Counted from the first letter of the stretch, positions 48,113-62,033 are shown. The stretch is DNA of 64,000 bases from Stomorhina lunata (GCA_933228675.1 OW121743.1:62999118-63063117); one strand, 5' to 3'. A program made the numbers and translations. Notes: generated by a model from the sequence alone, not told the origin.

Positions 48113-48984
48113 TTTTTCGTAACAAAAAAAAAGAAAATACATTCTTTTAAATCTTAGCAAGCCAACGAAGCTTTCATAATGACTATCTCCATTTTATTTC
48201 GGACCCGTCTAATATCTATGCCTTCATTTGACATAAAGTAACATTAATGTAAATTCAAATACTGCAATGGTGTGCTTGTCAGTTGCAATGAATAAAACAT
48301 ATAAATACATATACATACACAAACATATATTAATACACACACACTCGCAAAAACAACAACAAATTGCCACTAAATACAACTCAAAACCAAACTAACAATG
48401 CAGCATGTTAAATGAACAAAATACCAAAATTTTGCTATGAAAATACACGAACAAATTCAAATTCCACCAGCATTTTTGACAAAAACACAATGTGGGAGTT
48501 GCATTCCAAGTCGGAACAACAGTAACTAGTGCCATTGTCCGCGAAATGGAACAAAAAACCATTTGAAATGTTGCCTAACTACTGCTGAGGCCGCTTGCTA
48601 TTGCTGCTAAAATTTTGTTTAAATCTAACAAGCGTCAGTTTGATTAATTTTTGAGCTAAAAATGTATGCAATCAAAAGCAAAAAAAGAAAAAAGTTAAGT
48701 TAGAGGTGGTTGTTGCGCGGTGTAGTTCAGACAGACTAATTTGCAATTGAATAGCTTTTGTTGTACAAAGAGAAGAAAGAAAAATGGGAATGTATTGAAA
48801 TTTTTTGTTGAAAATTACTTAAATTGTTTTCATTTAGTCATTTCGAATCGAAAATTGATAAGTATTCAGGAGTTAAAAACAATTTTTAAGTAACGACTTT
48901 AATGAGAACACCTTCTTCTATATAAATATACCTATGATAACACAACTTCAATGTCAATTCAATCTAGAACATTTATTTAAAGTT
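48113..48984. other. No recognisable feature
   Basis: AT-rich sequence with an acacacac stretch near 48335; nothing recognised. Confidence 0.35.
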
Positions 48985-50290
48985 TTCTATAAAAGAATTT
49001 TTCTTTTAATTTCCTATAAAAATTTTGTAAAAAATTAGAAAAATTTTCAATAAAGTTCCTATAAAAAAAAACACTTCTTAAAAAGTTCCTATAAAAATAG
49101 AAAATCAAAAAAAAAAATTTTGAAAAATTTTTATAGAAAATTTTTGAAAAATGTTCTACAAAAATAGAAAATTTTTGAAAAATTTTCTATAAAAATAGAA
49201 AATTTTTGAAAAGTTTTCTATAAAAATAGAACATTTTTGAAAAATTTTCTATAAAAATAGAAAATTTTTGAAAAATTTTCTATAAAAATAGAAAACTTTT
49301 GAAAATTTTTTTATAAAAATAGAAAATTTTTGAAAAATTTTCTATAAAAATAGAAAATTTTTAAAAAATTTTCTATAAAAATAAAAAATTTTTTGAAAAT
49401 TACCTATAAAAATTAAAAAATTTTAAAAAATTTCTTTTAAAAATAGAAAATATTTGAAAATTTGTTCAAAAATTTTCTATAAAAATAATTTTTTTTTTAA
49501 TTTTCCTATAAAAATAGATAATTTTTGAAAAATTGCCTAAAAAATATAGTTTTTGAAAAATTTCCTATAATAAAAGAGAAAACTTTTTAAAAGTTTTTAT
49601 AGGAAAATTTTTCCAAAATTTCCTATAAAAGTAGAAAATTTTTTTAGAAAAATAGAAAATTTTTGAAAAATAAAATTAAAAATTGATAAAAATTTAAAAT
49701 TTTTCAAAAATTTCCTATAAAAATAGCAAATTTTTTAAAAATTTCCTATAAAAATAAAACATTTTTCAAAAATTTCATATAAAAATAGAAAATTTACAAA
49801 AATTTTTATAAAAATAGAAAATTTTCTATTTAATTATAAAATTTTTAACTAAAAATAGAAAGTTTTTCTATAAAAATAGAGATTTTTCTAAAATTTCCTA
49901 TAAAAATAGAAAATAAAAAAAAATTGTATAAAAATAGATAATTTTTCAAAATTTTCCTATCAAAATTTTTTGAAAAATATTCTATAAAAATAAAATCTTT
50001 CAAATTTCCTATAAAAACAAACAATTTTTTAAAAATTTCCTATAAAAATAGAAAATTTTTCAAAAATTTCATATAAAAATAGAAAATTTTTCAAAAAATT
50101 CTTATAAAAGTAGAAAATTTTTCAAAAATTTCCTTTAAAAGTAGAAAGTTTTTCAAAAATTTCCTATAAAAGTAGAAAATTTTTCAAAAATTTCCTATAA
50201 AAATAGAAAATTTGCTAAAAATTTCCTATAAAAATAGAAAATTTTTCAAAAATTTCCTTTAAAAATAGAAATTTTCTATCAAAATACAAA
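48985..50290. repeat. 31-bp satellite array, diverged, ctataaaaatag orientation
   Basis: Same unit as 23335-26330 (ctataaaaatagaaaa, then tttttgaaaaatttt on the left half or tttttcaaaaatttc on the right half), but far more diverged, with many indels. It lies 23 kb from the larger array. Confidence 0.9.
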
Positions 50291-51654
50291 ATATTGATCG
50301 AATTTTTAAATACTTTTTATAGGCTGCATTTTATAATTTTTTAAATTTTTTTAAAACTCAACAAAATCACCCCCGTATAAATATACATATATACGAAATA
50401 AATGCTAAAAGACTTAAGAAATTATTTAAAAAATATATGCATATTAAACAATTACATACATAAGAGTAGTTGATTTACCAAAAGAGGTTGTCATCTCAAA
50501 TGAAAATAAAATCATTTACAAAAAAAAAAAAAAGATATGCAAACGAAAATAAAACCGTAAAAGTACAAAGGCTACAACATTGTTGAGTTAATAGTTCATC
50601 AATGATTCATACGGAAATCCGGTATATCCGACAACATCCGGTTATATTAATTTATATGAATGTGCGACGTCATTGCCATACAAACAAACACGGACATACA
50701 AAGATTTATATGTATGCATAATATATAATGTTTGTGCAATACAAAAATGTTTATTTATATCTATGCAGAAATGTATAAAAGTCAAACCTAAAAGTATGCA
50801 ATACAATTTTTATGGCTTTTTTCTCTGTACAGACAATATATGATGTATATTAAGAGGGAATATAAATTTATATCTGTTTGAGTCCAATTATTACAGACAT
50901 TGTAAAACTTCATAGTATGCATTTGTATAAGTGGGGATTTGTATCGATGTTTGTAAAACGGGGTTTTCAAATTAAATAGGACATTTTAAGGGCCTTTTGG
51001 TGGAATTTTAAAAGTATTTCTTTGCTAGTAACTTTTTTAGTATTTTTCCTATTAAGTCCTTTCATCTAGGCCCTTCTGAGATCCCTCTTGGTTTTTTGAA
51101 ACAATATTAAGTAATATCTCTCTTACAATGTCCTAGTATTCTTTTCCATACATGCATATATTTGAAAATGCATTACGTGACTTTGGACAAAAAATTCCAC
51201 AAGAAATAATACTAAAAATAACAATTGCAATAATACTTTACTCGACATAAGTAAAATTAACATCTAGTTGTGTTGGTTATATTCATTACTCTACAAATAT
51301 ATTTCTTTTTTGTTGTTTCGGCATGTCGTAAGTGTGATTAAGTTTATATGCATGCGTGCGTTTATTTGTAGGTGTATGTGTATGTTTTCGAAAAAAACTT
51401 TTACTAAGGATATCCAGACTCCTCTCATTTATTATGCAAATATTAACAATAGTTACCCCATGTTTACCAGCATATGCACACACACACACACACACAGATA
51501 ATTGTATAGTTCCCAAATACGAAAATATTTCACCTGACCACTATTATCACTACATCTATAACAACTATACAAAATGGCTAAAAATAAATAAGCAACCCAA
51601 CAAAAAGGAGACTACGTTTTAAATAATTCCAGGTCTTTGATAAGAAACGTTTAA
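50291..51654. other. No recognisable feature
   Basis: AT-rich sequence with a cacacaca run at 51478-51496. No gene or known repeat. Confidence 0.35.
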
Positions 51655-52310
51655 AGACTAAGTCTTTTACACGACTAAGTCAGAAGACTACGCTTTGATA
51701 AGGCTTTGTTTGATAAACAATAATAAGACTACGTCTTTGATAAGACTACGTCTTTGATAAGACTACGTCTTTGATAAGACTACGTCTTTGATAAGACTAC
51801 GTCTTTGATAAGACTACGTCTTTGATAAGACTACGTCTTTGATAAGACTACGTCTTTGATAAGACTACGTCTTTGATAAGACTACGTCTTTGATAAGACT
51901 ACGTCTTTGATAAGACTACGTCTTTGATAAGACTACGTCTTTGATAAGACTATGTCTTTGATAAGACTACGTCTTTGATAATACTATGTCTTTGATAAAA
52001 CTATGTCTTTGATAAGACTACGTCTTTGACAAGACTACGTCTTTGATAATACTATGTCTTTGATAATACTACGTCTTTGATAATACTATGTCTTTGATAA
52101 AACTACGTCTTTGATAAGACTACGTCTTTGATAAGACTACGTCTTTGATAAGACTACGTCTTTGATAAGACTACGTCTTTGATAAGACTACGTCTTTGAT
52201 AAGACTACGTCTTTGATAAGACTACGTCTTTGATAAGACTACGTCTTTGATAAGACTACGTCTTTAATAAGACTACGTCTTTGATAAGACTACGTCTTTG
52301 ATAAGACTAC
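51655..52310. repeat. 17-bp satellite array, left part
   Basis: Unit gactacgtctttgataa, about 35 copies after a degenerate start (51655-51720). Each unit contains the interrupted palindrome AGAC-TAC-GTCT. It stops at gactac, where a LINE tail begins, and resumes in register at 53454. Confidence 0.95.
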
Positions 52311-53453
52311 CCAAAACATCAACGAATTTAATCAAAACAGTGCCAGTAATCAAAACAATACAAAGAATAAAACAAAAAACACTAAAAAAAATGTAAACTT
52401 AGCTAAAGAAGTAAATGTATTAGACGTACAAAGCATATACTACACAACACTCGCCAACGAATTCTTTAATGATAACAGATTTCTACACTATTGTGTGTCA
52501 TAACACGAGACTTCGAGCCGCAGGAAAATTCAAACTTCAGAAATTCCAAAACAACTACGAAAAGCACACTAAATGTTATGCTGCCGAAAATCTTTAACAA
52601 CCTGCCAAATAATTTACTTAATACTAAAGCTACGGTCACATTGATTAAACATTTAATCGAAATTATCAAATATTTGATCCTCGTAGTCTGACCACAAAAT
52701 ATTTTTGAGGTTCAAACAAGAAACATGTTGATTTGAACAAAACAAAATCATATGCCAGCAAATAAAAATTTTCCTAATGTGACCACGCAAGAGCAAATAT
52801 TTTATTAAAATTTGATCAAATAATTATTTAATCTTACAAAATTTTTGTAACATCAAACAGGGGCAAATAACAGCTGAGCATTTGTATTGTTTACTATTCA
52901 AACAGAAACAACAACATCAAATTTGAGAAACAACAACATCAATTTTGAGAAACAACAACATCAAATTTGAGAAACAACAACTCAAATATGAGAAACAAAT
53001 TGCCAGATACACAATTTTGTTTTGAAAAAATTTGATCAAATATTTTTTGGGAAAATATTTAATCTTCAGTGTGACCATAAATAAAACCTGTTTTTTTGTT
53101 TATACTTTGAACATATTTTTTCTGTATTTTATCAAATAAAAATCGTCAAATAAATGTGCAAGTGTGACCACAAATTTTTTATTATATTGTTTTGACAATA
53201 TTTTACTCAAAATATTTGATTTAAATGTTTAATGAGTCTGACCGTACCTTAATATAAATAAAAGAAAAAAAAAATGTTAAAACAATACTTTTTAAATTCG
53301 CAATGAAAGCATTTAAATGAATTTTGAAATTTATATATCTACTAACCTCTGCAAACAAGCCATAAGGCTTCGCAGAAATTAGCTTGTAAGATAAATTGTA
53401 AATTTATTAAATAGTGAATAAAATAACTTTTTCTTCCAAAAAAAAAAAAAAAA
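52311..53453 (+). mobile_element. 5'-truncated LINE (non-LTR retrotransposon) tail with poly-A
   Basis: It starts abruptly after a satellite unit, ends with AATAAA (near 53418) and a 16-base poly-A (53438-53453), and satellite resumes at once. Frames carry the end of a reverse-transcriptase-type ORF: one gives LANEFFNDNRFLHYC, another VMLPKIFNNLPNNLLNTK, matching the 'P.iWN.LP..i' motif near the C-terminus of many CR1/Rex/Jockey-like LINEs. After removing the MITE at 52633-53244 the latter frame ends NTKATLI-stop. The frame change shows decay. The target duplication is at most one or two bases. Confidence 0.72.
52633..53244. mobile_element. TA-flanked MITE (Tc1/mariner-type) inside the LINE
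   Basis: Inverted ends of 24 bp beginning CGGTCA and sharing ATTAAACATTTAA, with 21 of 24 agreeing (52633-52656 and inverted at 53221-53244). TA flanks it at 52631-52632 and 53245-53246. Its interior repeats gtgaccac/gtgtgacca motifs and palindromic tttgatcaaata, as well as four copies of an aacaacaacatcaaatttgag phrase (52910-53000). No coding capacity. Confidence 0.8.
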
Positions 53454-55055
53454 CGTCTTTGATAAGACTACGTCTTTGATAAGACTACGTCTTTGATAAG
53501 ACTACGTCTTTGATAAGACTACGTCTTTGATAAGACTACGTCTTTGATAAGACTACGTCTTTGATAAGACTACGTCTTTGATAAGACTACGTCTTTGATA
53601 AGACTACGTCTTTGATAAGACTACGTCTATGATAAGACTACGTCTTTGATAAGACTATGTCTTTGATAAGACTACGTCTTTGATAAGACTACGTCTTTGA
53701 TAAGACTACGTCTTTGATAAGACTACGTCTTTGATAAGACTACGTCTTTGATAAGACTACGTCTTTGATAAGACTACGTCTTTGATAAGACTACGTCTTT
53801 GACAAGACTACGTCTTTGATAAGATCACGTCTTTGATAAGACTACGTCTTTGATAAGACTACGTCTTTGATAAGACTACGTCTTTGATAAGACTTCGTCT
53901 TTGATAGACTACGTCTTTGATAAGACTAAGTCTTTGATAAGACTACGTCTTTGATAAGACTACGTCTTTGATAAGACTACGTCTTTGATAAGACTTCGTC
54001 TTTGATAGACTACGTCTTTGATAAGACTACGTCTTTGATAAGACTACGTCTTTGATAATACTACGTCTTTGATAAAACTACGTCTTGGATAAGACTACGT
54101 ATTTGATAAGACTACGTCTTTGATAAGACTTCGTCTTTGATAGACTACGTCTTTGATAAGACTACGTCTTTGATAAGACTACGTCTTTGATAAGACTACG
54201 TCTTTGATAAGACTACGTCTTTGATAAGACTACGTCTTTGATAAGACTACGTCTTTGATACGACTACGTCTTTGATAATACTACGTCTTTGATAAAACTA
54301 CGTCTTGGATAAGACTACGTCTTTGATAAGACTACGTCTTTGATAAGACTACGTCTTTGATAAGACTACGTCTTTGATAAGACCACGTCTTTGATAAGAC
54401 CACGTCTTTGATAAGACCACGTCTTTGATAAGACCACGTCTTTGATAAGACTTCGTCTTTGATAGACTACGTCTTTGATAAGACTACGTCTTTGATAAGA
54501 CTACGTCTTTGATAAGACTACGTCTTTGATAAGACTACGTCTTTGATAAGACTACGTCTTTGATAAAAATACGTCTTTGATAAGACTACGTCTTGGATAA
54601 GACTACGTCTTTGATAAGACTACGTCTTTAATAAGACTACATCTTTGATAAGACTACGTCTTTGATAAGACTACGTCTTTGATAAGACTACGTCTTTGAT
54701 AAGACTACGTCTTTGATAAGACTACGTCTTTGACAAGACTACGTCTTTGACAAGACTACGTCTTTGATAAAACTACGTCTTTGATAAGACTCCGTCTTTG
54801 ATAAGAGTACGTCTTTGATAAGACTACGTCTTTGATAAGAGTACGTCTTTGATAAGACTACGTCTTTGATAAGACTACGTCTTTGATAAGACTACGTCTT
54901 TGATAAGACTACGTCTTTGATAAGACTACGTCTTTGATAAGACTACGTCTTTGATAAGACTACGTCTTTGATAAGACTACGTCTTTGATAAGACTACGTC
55001 TTTGATAAGACTACGTCTTTGATAAAACTACGTCTTTGACAAGACTATGTCTTAT
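53454..55055. repeat. 17-bp satellite array, right part, about 94 copies
   Basis: Same gactacgtctttgataa unit, in phase with the left part. Marker variants recur in blocks: gacttcgtctttgatag (a 16-bp copy) near 53892, 53992, 54127 and 54449, and the pair tgataatactacg / ttgataaaactacg near 54056 and 54276 (about 220 bp apart), showing higher-order duplication. Four successive gaccacg copies lie at 54381-54440. Confidence 0.95.
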
Positions 55056-55385
55056 ACATTTCTATGGAAGTGTCTTCCTGTCGTCAACTTTTCTATAGAA
55101 ATGTCTTCCTGTCGTCAACTTTTCTATAGAAATGTCTTCCTGTCGTCAACTTTTCTATAGAAATGTCTTCCTGTCGTCAACTTTTCTATAGAAATGTCTT
55201 CCTGTCGTCAACTTTTCTATAGAAATGTCTTCCTGTCGTCAACTTTTCTATAGAAATGTCTTCCTGTCGTCAACTTTTCTATAGAAATGGCTTCCTGTCG
55301 TCAACTTTTCTATAGAAATGTCTTCCTGTCGTCAACTTTTCTATAGAAATGTCTTCCTGTCGTCATATTTTCTATGGAAATATCC
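55055..55385. repeat. 31-bp array, gtcttcctgtcgtcaac type, about 10 copies
   Basis: Each 31-bp unit joins gtcttcctgtcgtcaac and ttttctatagaaat. It starts within the last gtctt of the 17-bp array, so the units overlap in sequence at the junction. The TTTTCTATAGAAA half belongs to the other satellite group. Nearly homogeneous, suggesting recent expansion. Confidence 0.95.
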
Positions 55386-56399
55386 ATCTCTGTTTGCTGG
55401 TATATAACAAGTAAAAGTGCTAACATAATGTAAAGAGTTTCTCATTTCCACATTAATAAGTTGTTTTATAATTTTTGGACAATGGTCAGGTATAGTCTAA
55501 AACATTTCCATTTTAAATTGTTCAATGCTAGTGCCCACCCTCCTTCGGCCCCACACTTGGACATTGTTGCGGAAATACAATTGCAGACATATTCAAAATT
55601 TTAACTCACATCATTTTCAGTTGAATATTGCTGTTGTCAAAAAAATGTTGTTTGCATAGTTTGTTTTGCCTCAAATGTTTATTTGCATCAAGATAAAAGT
55701 TAATTTGAAATACATTTTAAAGTTGAACTGAATTGAAAAAAACAGCATAAAATAGATGATGACTATTATCAAAGATAATGTAGGGATTTGTTAAATTCAA
55801 AAAATAACAAAAAATTAGCCTAAAGCTTTTTTCAAAAAGTTTCGTTTTTTGACAACTAAAAGCAAAAACTTTCCAACATTTATTAACAGTGAAATTATAT
55901 ATTATTTTTATTTTTTACAAAAAAAATTCAAGGTTTAATTTAAATGTTTATAACAATTGTCACAATTTATTTAACTAATTATTGTTATGATTTACTTTTC
56001 ATTGATAATAATAAACTATTTAAAATAAATTACTTTTAATAGAAAGCTTAAACTGTTGTTATGGGTAATTTGCTTTTAAATTTTATTGTTAATAAAATTT
56101 TGTTATTTCTATATCCTTTACAATTTCAAAAGAAATTTTTAAATTATTTTGATTTATTTTTTATGACATTTAATTAAAAATTCTTTGGATTAAGTTTAAT
56201 TTCCAAAAGCCATTACAAAGAAATTAAAATATCTCAATAATTTCTATTTTATTTCTTTTGTTGTAAATAACAATAAAATTAGTTAAATAAAATTTTAAAG
56301 TGTCTGTAAGTGATAAATAACAACTAATGCCAAGAAAGTTATATTTTAGTAAAATGGGGAATTTGTTGTTTGAAAAAAGGACCTAAAAGTCAAATTTCA
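55386..56399. other. No recognisable feature
   Basis: AT-rich sequence, nothing recognised. Confidence 0.35.
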
Positions 56400-59055
56400 C
56401 AGAACTTAGACTTGTAGTCAAAAGGCCTATAAAGGACAGGGCTATAGTCAAAAAGACTACAGTCAATAGGACATTAGTCGACAGGACTATATTCGATAGG
56501 ACTATAGTCGATACGACTATAGTCGATAGGACTATAGACGATAGGACTATAGTCGATAGGACTATAGTCGACAGGACTAAAGTCGATAAGACTAACGAAG
56601 ATAGACCTATAGTCGATAGGACTATAGACGATAGGACTACAGTCGATAGGACTATAGACGATAGGACTATAGTCGATAGGACTATAGTCGACAGGACTAA
56701 AGTCGATACGACTAACGAAGATAGACCTATAGTCGATAGGACTATAGTCGCTAGGACTATAGTCGATAGGACTATAGTCGATAGGACTATAGTCGATAGG
56801 ACTATAGTCCATACGACTATAGAAGAGAGACCTATAGTCGATAGGACTATTGTCGATAGGCCTATAGTCGATTAGACTATAGCCAATAGGACTATAGTCG
56901 ATAGGACTATAGTCGATAGGACTATAGTCGATGGGACTATAGTCGATAGGACTATAGTCGATAGGCCTATAGTCGATTAGACTATAGCCAATAGGACTAT
57001 AGTCGATAGGACTATAGCCAATAGGACTATAGTCGATAGGACTATAGTCGATAGGACTATAGTCGACAGGACTATAGTCGATAGGACTATAGTCGATGGG
57101 ACTATAGTCCATACGACTATAGAAGAGAGACCTATAGTCGATAGGACTATAGTCGATAGGCCTATAGTCGATTAGACTATAGCCAATAGGACTATAGTCG
57201 ATAGGACTATAGTCGATAGGACTATAGTCGACAGGACTATAGTCGATAGGACTATAGTCGATGGGACTTTAGTCGATAGGACTATAGTCGACAGGACTAT
57301 AGTCGATAGGACTATAGTCGGTGGGACTATAGTCGATAGGACTGTAGTCGATAGGACTATAGTCGATAGGACTATAGTCGATAGGACTATAGTCGATAGG
57401 ACTATAGTCGATAGGACTATAGTCGATAGGACTACAGTCGATAGGACTATAGTCGATAGGACAATAGTCGATAGCACTATAGTCGATAGGACTATAGTCG
57501 ATAGGACTTGAGTCGATAGGACTATAGTCAATGGGACTATAGTCGATAGGACTATAGTCGATAGGACTACAGTCGATAGGCCTATAGTCGATAGGACTAT
57601 AGTCGATAGGACTATAGTCGATAGGACTATAGTCGATAGGACTTGAGTCGATAGGACTGTAGTCGATAGGACTATAGTCGATACGACTATAGTCGATAGG
57701 ACTGTAGTCGATTGGATTATAGTCAATAGGACTATAGTCGATAGGACTATAGTCGATAGGACTATAGTCGATAGGACTATAGTCGATAGGACTATAGTCG
57801 ATAGGACTATAGTCGATAGGACTATAGTCGATAGGACTATAGTCGATAGGACTATAGTCGATAGGACTATAGTCGATAGGACTACAGTCGATAGGACTAT
57901 AGTCGATAGGACTATAGTCGATAGGACTATAGTCGATAGGACTACAGTCGATAGGACTATAGTCGATAGGACTGTAGTCGATAGGACTATAGTCGATAGG
58001 ACTTGAGTCGATAGGACTGTAGTCGATAGGACTATAGTCGATAGGACTATAGTCGATAGGACTGTAGTCGATTGGACTATAGTCGATAGGACTATAGTCA
58101 ATAGGACTATAGTCGATAGGACTATAGTCGATAGGACTATAGTCGATAGGACTAAAGTCGATAGGACTATAGTCGATAGGACTATAGTCGATAGGACTAT
58201 AGTCGATAGGACTATAGTCGATAGGACTATAGTCGATAGGACTACAGTCGATAGGACTATAGTCGATAGGACTATAGTCGATAGGACTTGAGTCGATAGG
58301 ACTGTAGTCGATAGGACTATAGTCGATACGACTATAGTCGATAGGACTGTAGTCGATTGGACTATAGTCGATAGGACTATAGTCGATAGGACTATAGTCG
58401 ATAGGACTATAGTCGATAGGACTATAGTCGATATGACTGTAGTCGATAGGACTATAGTCGATACGACTATAGTCGATAGGACTATAGTCGATAGGACTAT
58501 AGTCGATTGGACTATAGTCGATAGGACTATAGTCGATAGGACTATAGTCGATAGGACTATAGTCGATAGGACTATAGTCGATAGGACTATAGTCGATAGG
58601 ACTATAGTCGATAGGACTATAGTCAAGAGGACTATAGTCGATAGGACTACAGTCGATAGGACTATGGTCGATAGGACTATAGTCGATAGGACTATAGTCG
58701 ATAGGACTATAGTCGATAGGACTGTAGTCGATAGGACTATGGTCGATAGGACTATAGTCGATAGGACTATAGTCGATAGGACTATAGTCGATAGGACTGT
58801 AGTCGATAGGACTATAGTCGATAGGACTATATTCGATAGGACTATAGTCGATAGGACTATAGTCGATAGGACTATAGTCGATAGGACTATAGTCGATAGG
58901 ACTATAGTCGATAGGACTATAGTCGATAGGACTATAGTTGATAGGACTATTGTCGATAGGACTATAATCGATAGGACGAATGTTAATAGGACTAATGTCA
59001 ATAGAACCATAGTCGTTAGGACTATAGCCGATAGGACAATATTTGACAGAACTAA
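56400..59055. repeat. 15-bp satellite array (ggactatagtcgata), about 175 copies, with higher-order structure
   Basis: The unit contains the palindrome GACTATAGTC. Variant units recur as blocks: the agaagagagacc unit at about 56821 and 57121 (300 bp = 20 units), the 'aacgaagatagacc' unit about 120 bp apart (56592, 56712), and the 'acttgagtcgatag' marker at 57506, 57641, 58001 and 58286. The left third is more diverged than the centre. Since 15 is divisible by three, long frames stay open on both strands (VLSTI, YSPID and DRTIV repeats); these are not genes. Confidence 0.96.
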
Positions 59056-60399
59056 AGTTACGGGGATATATTGTACAATCAAGTCAATGGTCGAAATACT
59101 ACTGGAACAAGTTTATAGGCGACTGTTTCATCCTACAGGCTTTATGCATGAAAGTCTAGTATTTTTATCATTTATTTAAAAAACTAAATGTTTCATGATA
59201 AGTCCTTTTTCTTGAGTTACATATTTTTAGCCAAACACTAATGTATTCATTACAAAATATTCTTTTGTACAATTATGTATTTACAATCATCATTGGTTTT
59301 ATTACAAACATAATATCACCTGCATTCTTGCATTTATATGCATTTTCGTACACGCACACATACAAACACACTTATATTGGGTAATGGAATTAAAGATTCT
59401 TCACTGATTTTCAAAGAAGATACAAAAGATACTTAAATAAATTAAAAGGATATTTTCTATACTTACTAAATAGATAGATAAACATTCATTGAGAAATTCT
59501 TAAAGACAAGAGATACTTGTAATTGAGTGTGTTTGTATGTGTGTGTATAAATATATATGCTTATTGATTAAGTATCAAGGTATGTCTCATTTAACAGATG
59601 TTTAGTTCATTGAGTTTGGCTTGCTGAAGCTGGTTACAGAAGAATCATTTCGTCGTCCCTTTGTTTAATATAGATATGTTGCTGTTGCAAGTTATTTAAA
59701 TTTAGCATTGCACAAACTGTCTGCTTTTGGCTGCAGATGAAATCATTTTGTTTTAAATTTACCTTTTTTTTTTCTTCTAATTCTTCTCTAATTCATTTGC
59801 ATTCCTACTTAACATTTTCTTTATATCTATGAATTTTGTTATGACTATTGTAATTTCTGCTGCTGCTGCAACTTACGTTGTTCGTTCGAGCACATTAATA
59901 TGCAACATTGATAATATTTTAAAATATCTTTGATTTTGTGGCTTAGCATTTTCCTTAAAATTTTGTAATTTTCAAATATCTTGAGGTTTCTTCATTTCAG
60001 AAGAATCTGGGATTTGTTATGTTGGCTTGGCTTGTTATTTTAAAGTTCTTAGAATAATTTTATGTGTTTCAAATAAATTTATTGGAAGAAACAATTCTCA
60101 AAATGGTTTAATGCAACCGCAAAATCTTTCAGTTGTTTTATGATTTTAAATGAAGACTTAAAGTGCTTTAAATCGTTAAAATGCTTTAAATATTTTTAAG
60201 TTAAAAATTAAAAGAATTAGGGAGATTTGATCACTATTTAACTCTTTAAATCGTCAAATTAATTTAAATTTTTATATAAAGAACTTTCTAAAGAAATAAA
60301 AGGAATGAAAATTTTAATCAAAAAAAAATATATATATATATATAAAATTAGAATATTCTTTACAAAATTTTTAAAGAAACATAATTTTCTAATTTTTTT
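59056..60399. other. No recognisable feature
   Basis: AT-rich sequence with short gtgtgt and tatata stretches; no gene or known repeat. Confidence 0.35.
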
Positions 60400-61182
60400 T
60401 ATAGAAAATTTTTAACCGGTTCTTAAATTTTATATAAAAATTTTATTTTATTTTCTATAGAAATTTTAAGGTTGAGATAAAAAATTTCTATGGAAAAGTT
60501 TTTTTGAACTTAATATTTTCTGAAAATTTTAAATATAAAATTTTCGATTAGGAAGGGCTAAAAATTTTCTATAGAAAATTTTACAATGGACTAAAAAACG
60601 GCCGAACGATTTCTGTAGAAAATTTAAGAATGGACAAAAAAATTTCTATAGAACACTTTAAAATAAGTTAAAAAATTTTGATTGATTGTTCTCTGAACAA
60701 AAAATAGACAATTTTTGGTTGGTCTTAAAATTTTCCATAGAAACTTTTTGGTTGGTCTAAAAATTTTCGATAGAAAATTTTTGGTTGATGTAAAAATTGT
60801 CTATAAAAAATGTTTGGTTGGTTTGGTTTGAAAATTTTCTGCAGAAAATTTTTGTTTGCTCTGAAAATTTTCTATAGAAAATTTAAGTTTGGTCTGAAAA
60901 TTTTTTATAGAAAATTTAAGTTTGGTCTGAAAATTTTCTATAGAAAATTTTAGTTTGGTTTGAAAATTTTATATAGAAAATTTAAGTTTGGTCTCAAAAT
61001 TTTCTATAGAAAATTTTAGTTTGGTCTGAAAATTTTCTATAGAAAATTTTAGTTTGGTCTGCAAATTTTCTATAGATAATTTTAGTTTGTTCTGAAAGTT
61101 TTCTATAGAAAACTTTAAGTCTGAAAATTTTCTATAAGAAAATTTTAGTTTGTTCTAAAAGCTTTCTATAGAAAATTTCAGG
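60400..61182. repeat. Diverged array of about 33 bp (gtctgaaaattttctatag)
   Basis: The best copies (60850-61090) have period 33: tttggtctgaaaa, ttttctatagaaaa, ttttag. The left part is more degenerate. It carries the TTTTCTATAGAAAA palindrome. The last units merge into the 848-bp duplicated segment, so part of the array tail was duplicated with it. Confidence 0.88.
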
Positions 61183-61185
61183 TTG

Positions 61186-62033
61186 ATCTGAAAATTTTAG
61201 GTTGGTCGGAAAATTTTCTGTAGAAAATATTATTTTTTCTAAAATTTTTTTAAACAAAATTTACTATTTATTTAAAAATCTTATATATAAATAATTTATT
61301 GGAAAATTTTAGGTTGGGCTATTGAAGTTCTCAACCTTAAGATATAAATTACTAGATACAAACCATAAAATCATAAAATAAAAATCCACAAACGAGACCG
61401 ATAATCGATAACTCAAATTGCTTTTAAGTAAACTTAAATATAATTTTAGAAGGAAGAAAAACATTGCTACTACATGTTTACATAACAATTTAATGAAAAT
61501 CTACACGAATATATACATATATGACATTTTTATAACATTGGTGGTAATGTTAGTTCTAGACCCTAAAATGATAACACTTTTTTTAAAAGAGGGACGAAAG
61601 GTTCTGTTGGTTGTAACAGATACCAAAGTTTACACAATGTTGGCCAGTTTAATGGTGTTATTTACAACATCACACCATAATATTAAAGAACAACAATAAT
61701 AAAAAAAAGGAAGAAACATAAATCACAAGCGGCGTCTATTGCCACCACTATAGGAACAAGATGTCGTGGTTACAAAAACCAGACGTTTACTGAAAAAGAC
61801 CTTGATATATAAGCATTTTAAGATTTCCAAAAATTTGCCTTCTTTTTAGTTCAATTTAGAGTTATAAGGTGATCTTGAGTTCTTAAATGAACTTAGACTT
61901 AGAACTTAAACTTTTTAAAGCCCTGGATTCTGCATATTCCCCTAACTTCAAGCCAACACGCAGTGTAATCCCATTAACTAGACCTTAGCTGCAAATAGGA
62001 CAAAAAATATGTATATGAGAAAAAACACTATTG
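61186..62033. repeat. 848-bp tandem duplication, copy 1
   Basis: Starts in the tail of the 33-bp array (atctgaaaattttaggttgg) and ends at aaaaaacactattg. By eye it is identical over its whole length to the next 848 bp. A shared TTG at 61183-61185, 62031-62033 and 62879-62881 marks the junctions. It contains a 93-codon frame (61418-61699) without recognisable features; duplication rather than selection explains its conservation. Confidence 0.93.

Noticed and set aside
56474..59179. Frames of 212, 636 and 248 codons with pentapeptide repeats on both strands
   Set aside because: They arise from the 15-bp satellite; both strands are open together and there is no start context or non-repetitive domain.
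61418..61699. 93-codon frame duplicated exactly at 62266-62547
   Set aside because: Identity follows from the 848-bp duplication; the frame itself is AT-rich with no domain.
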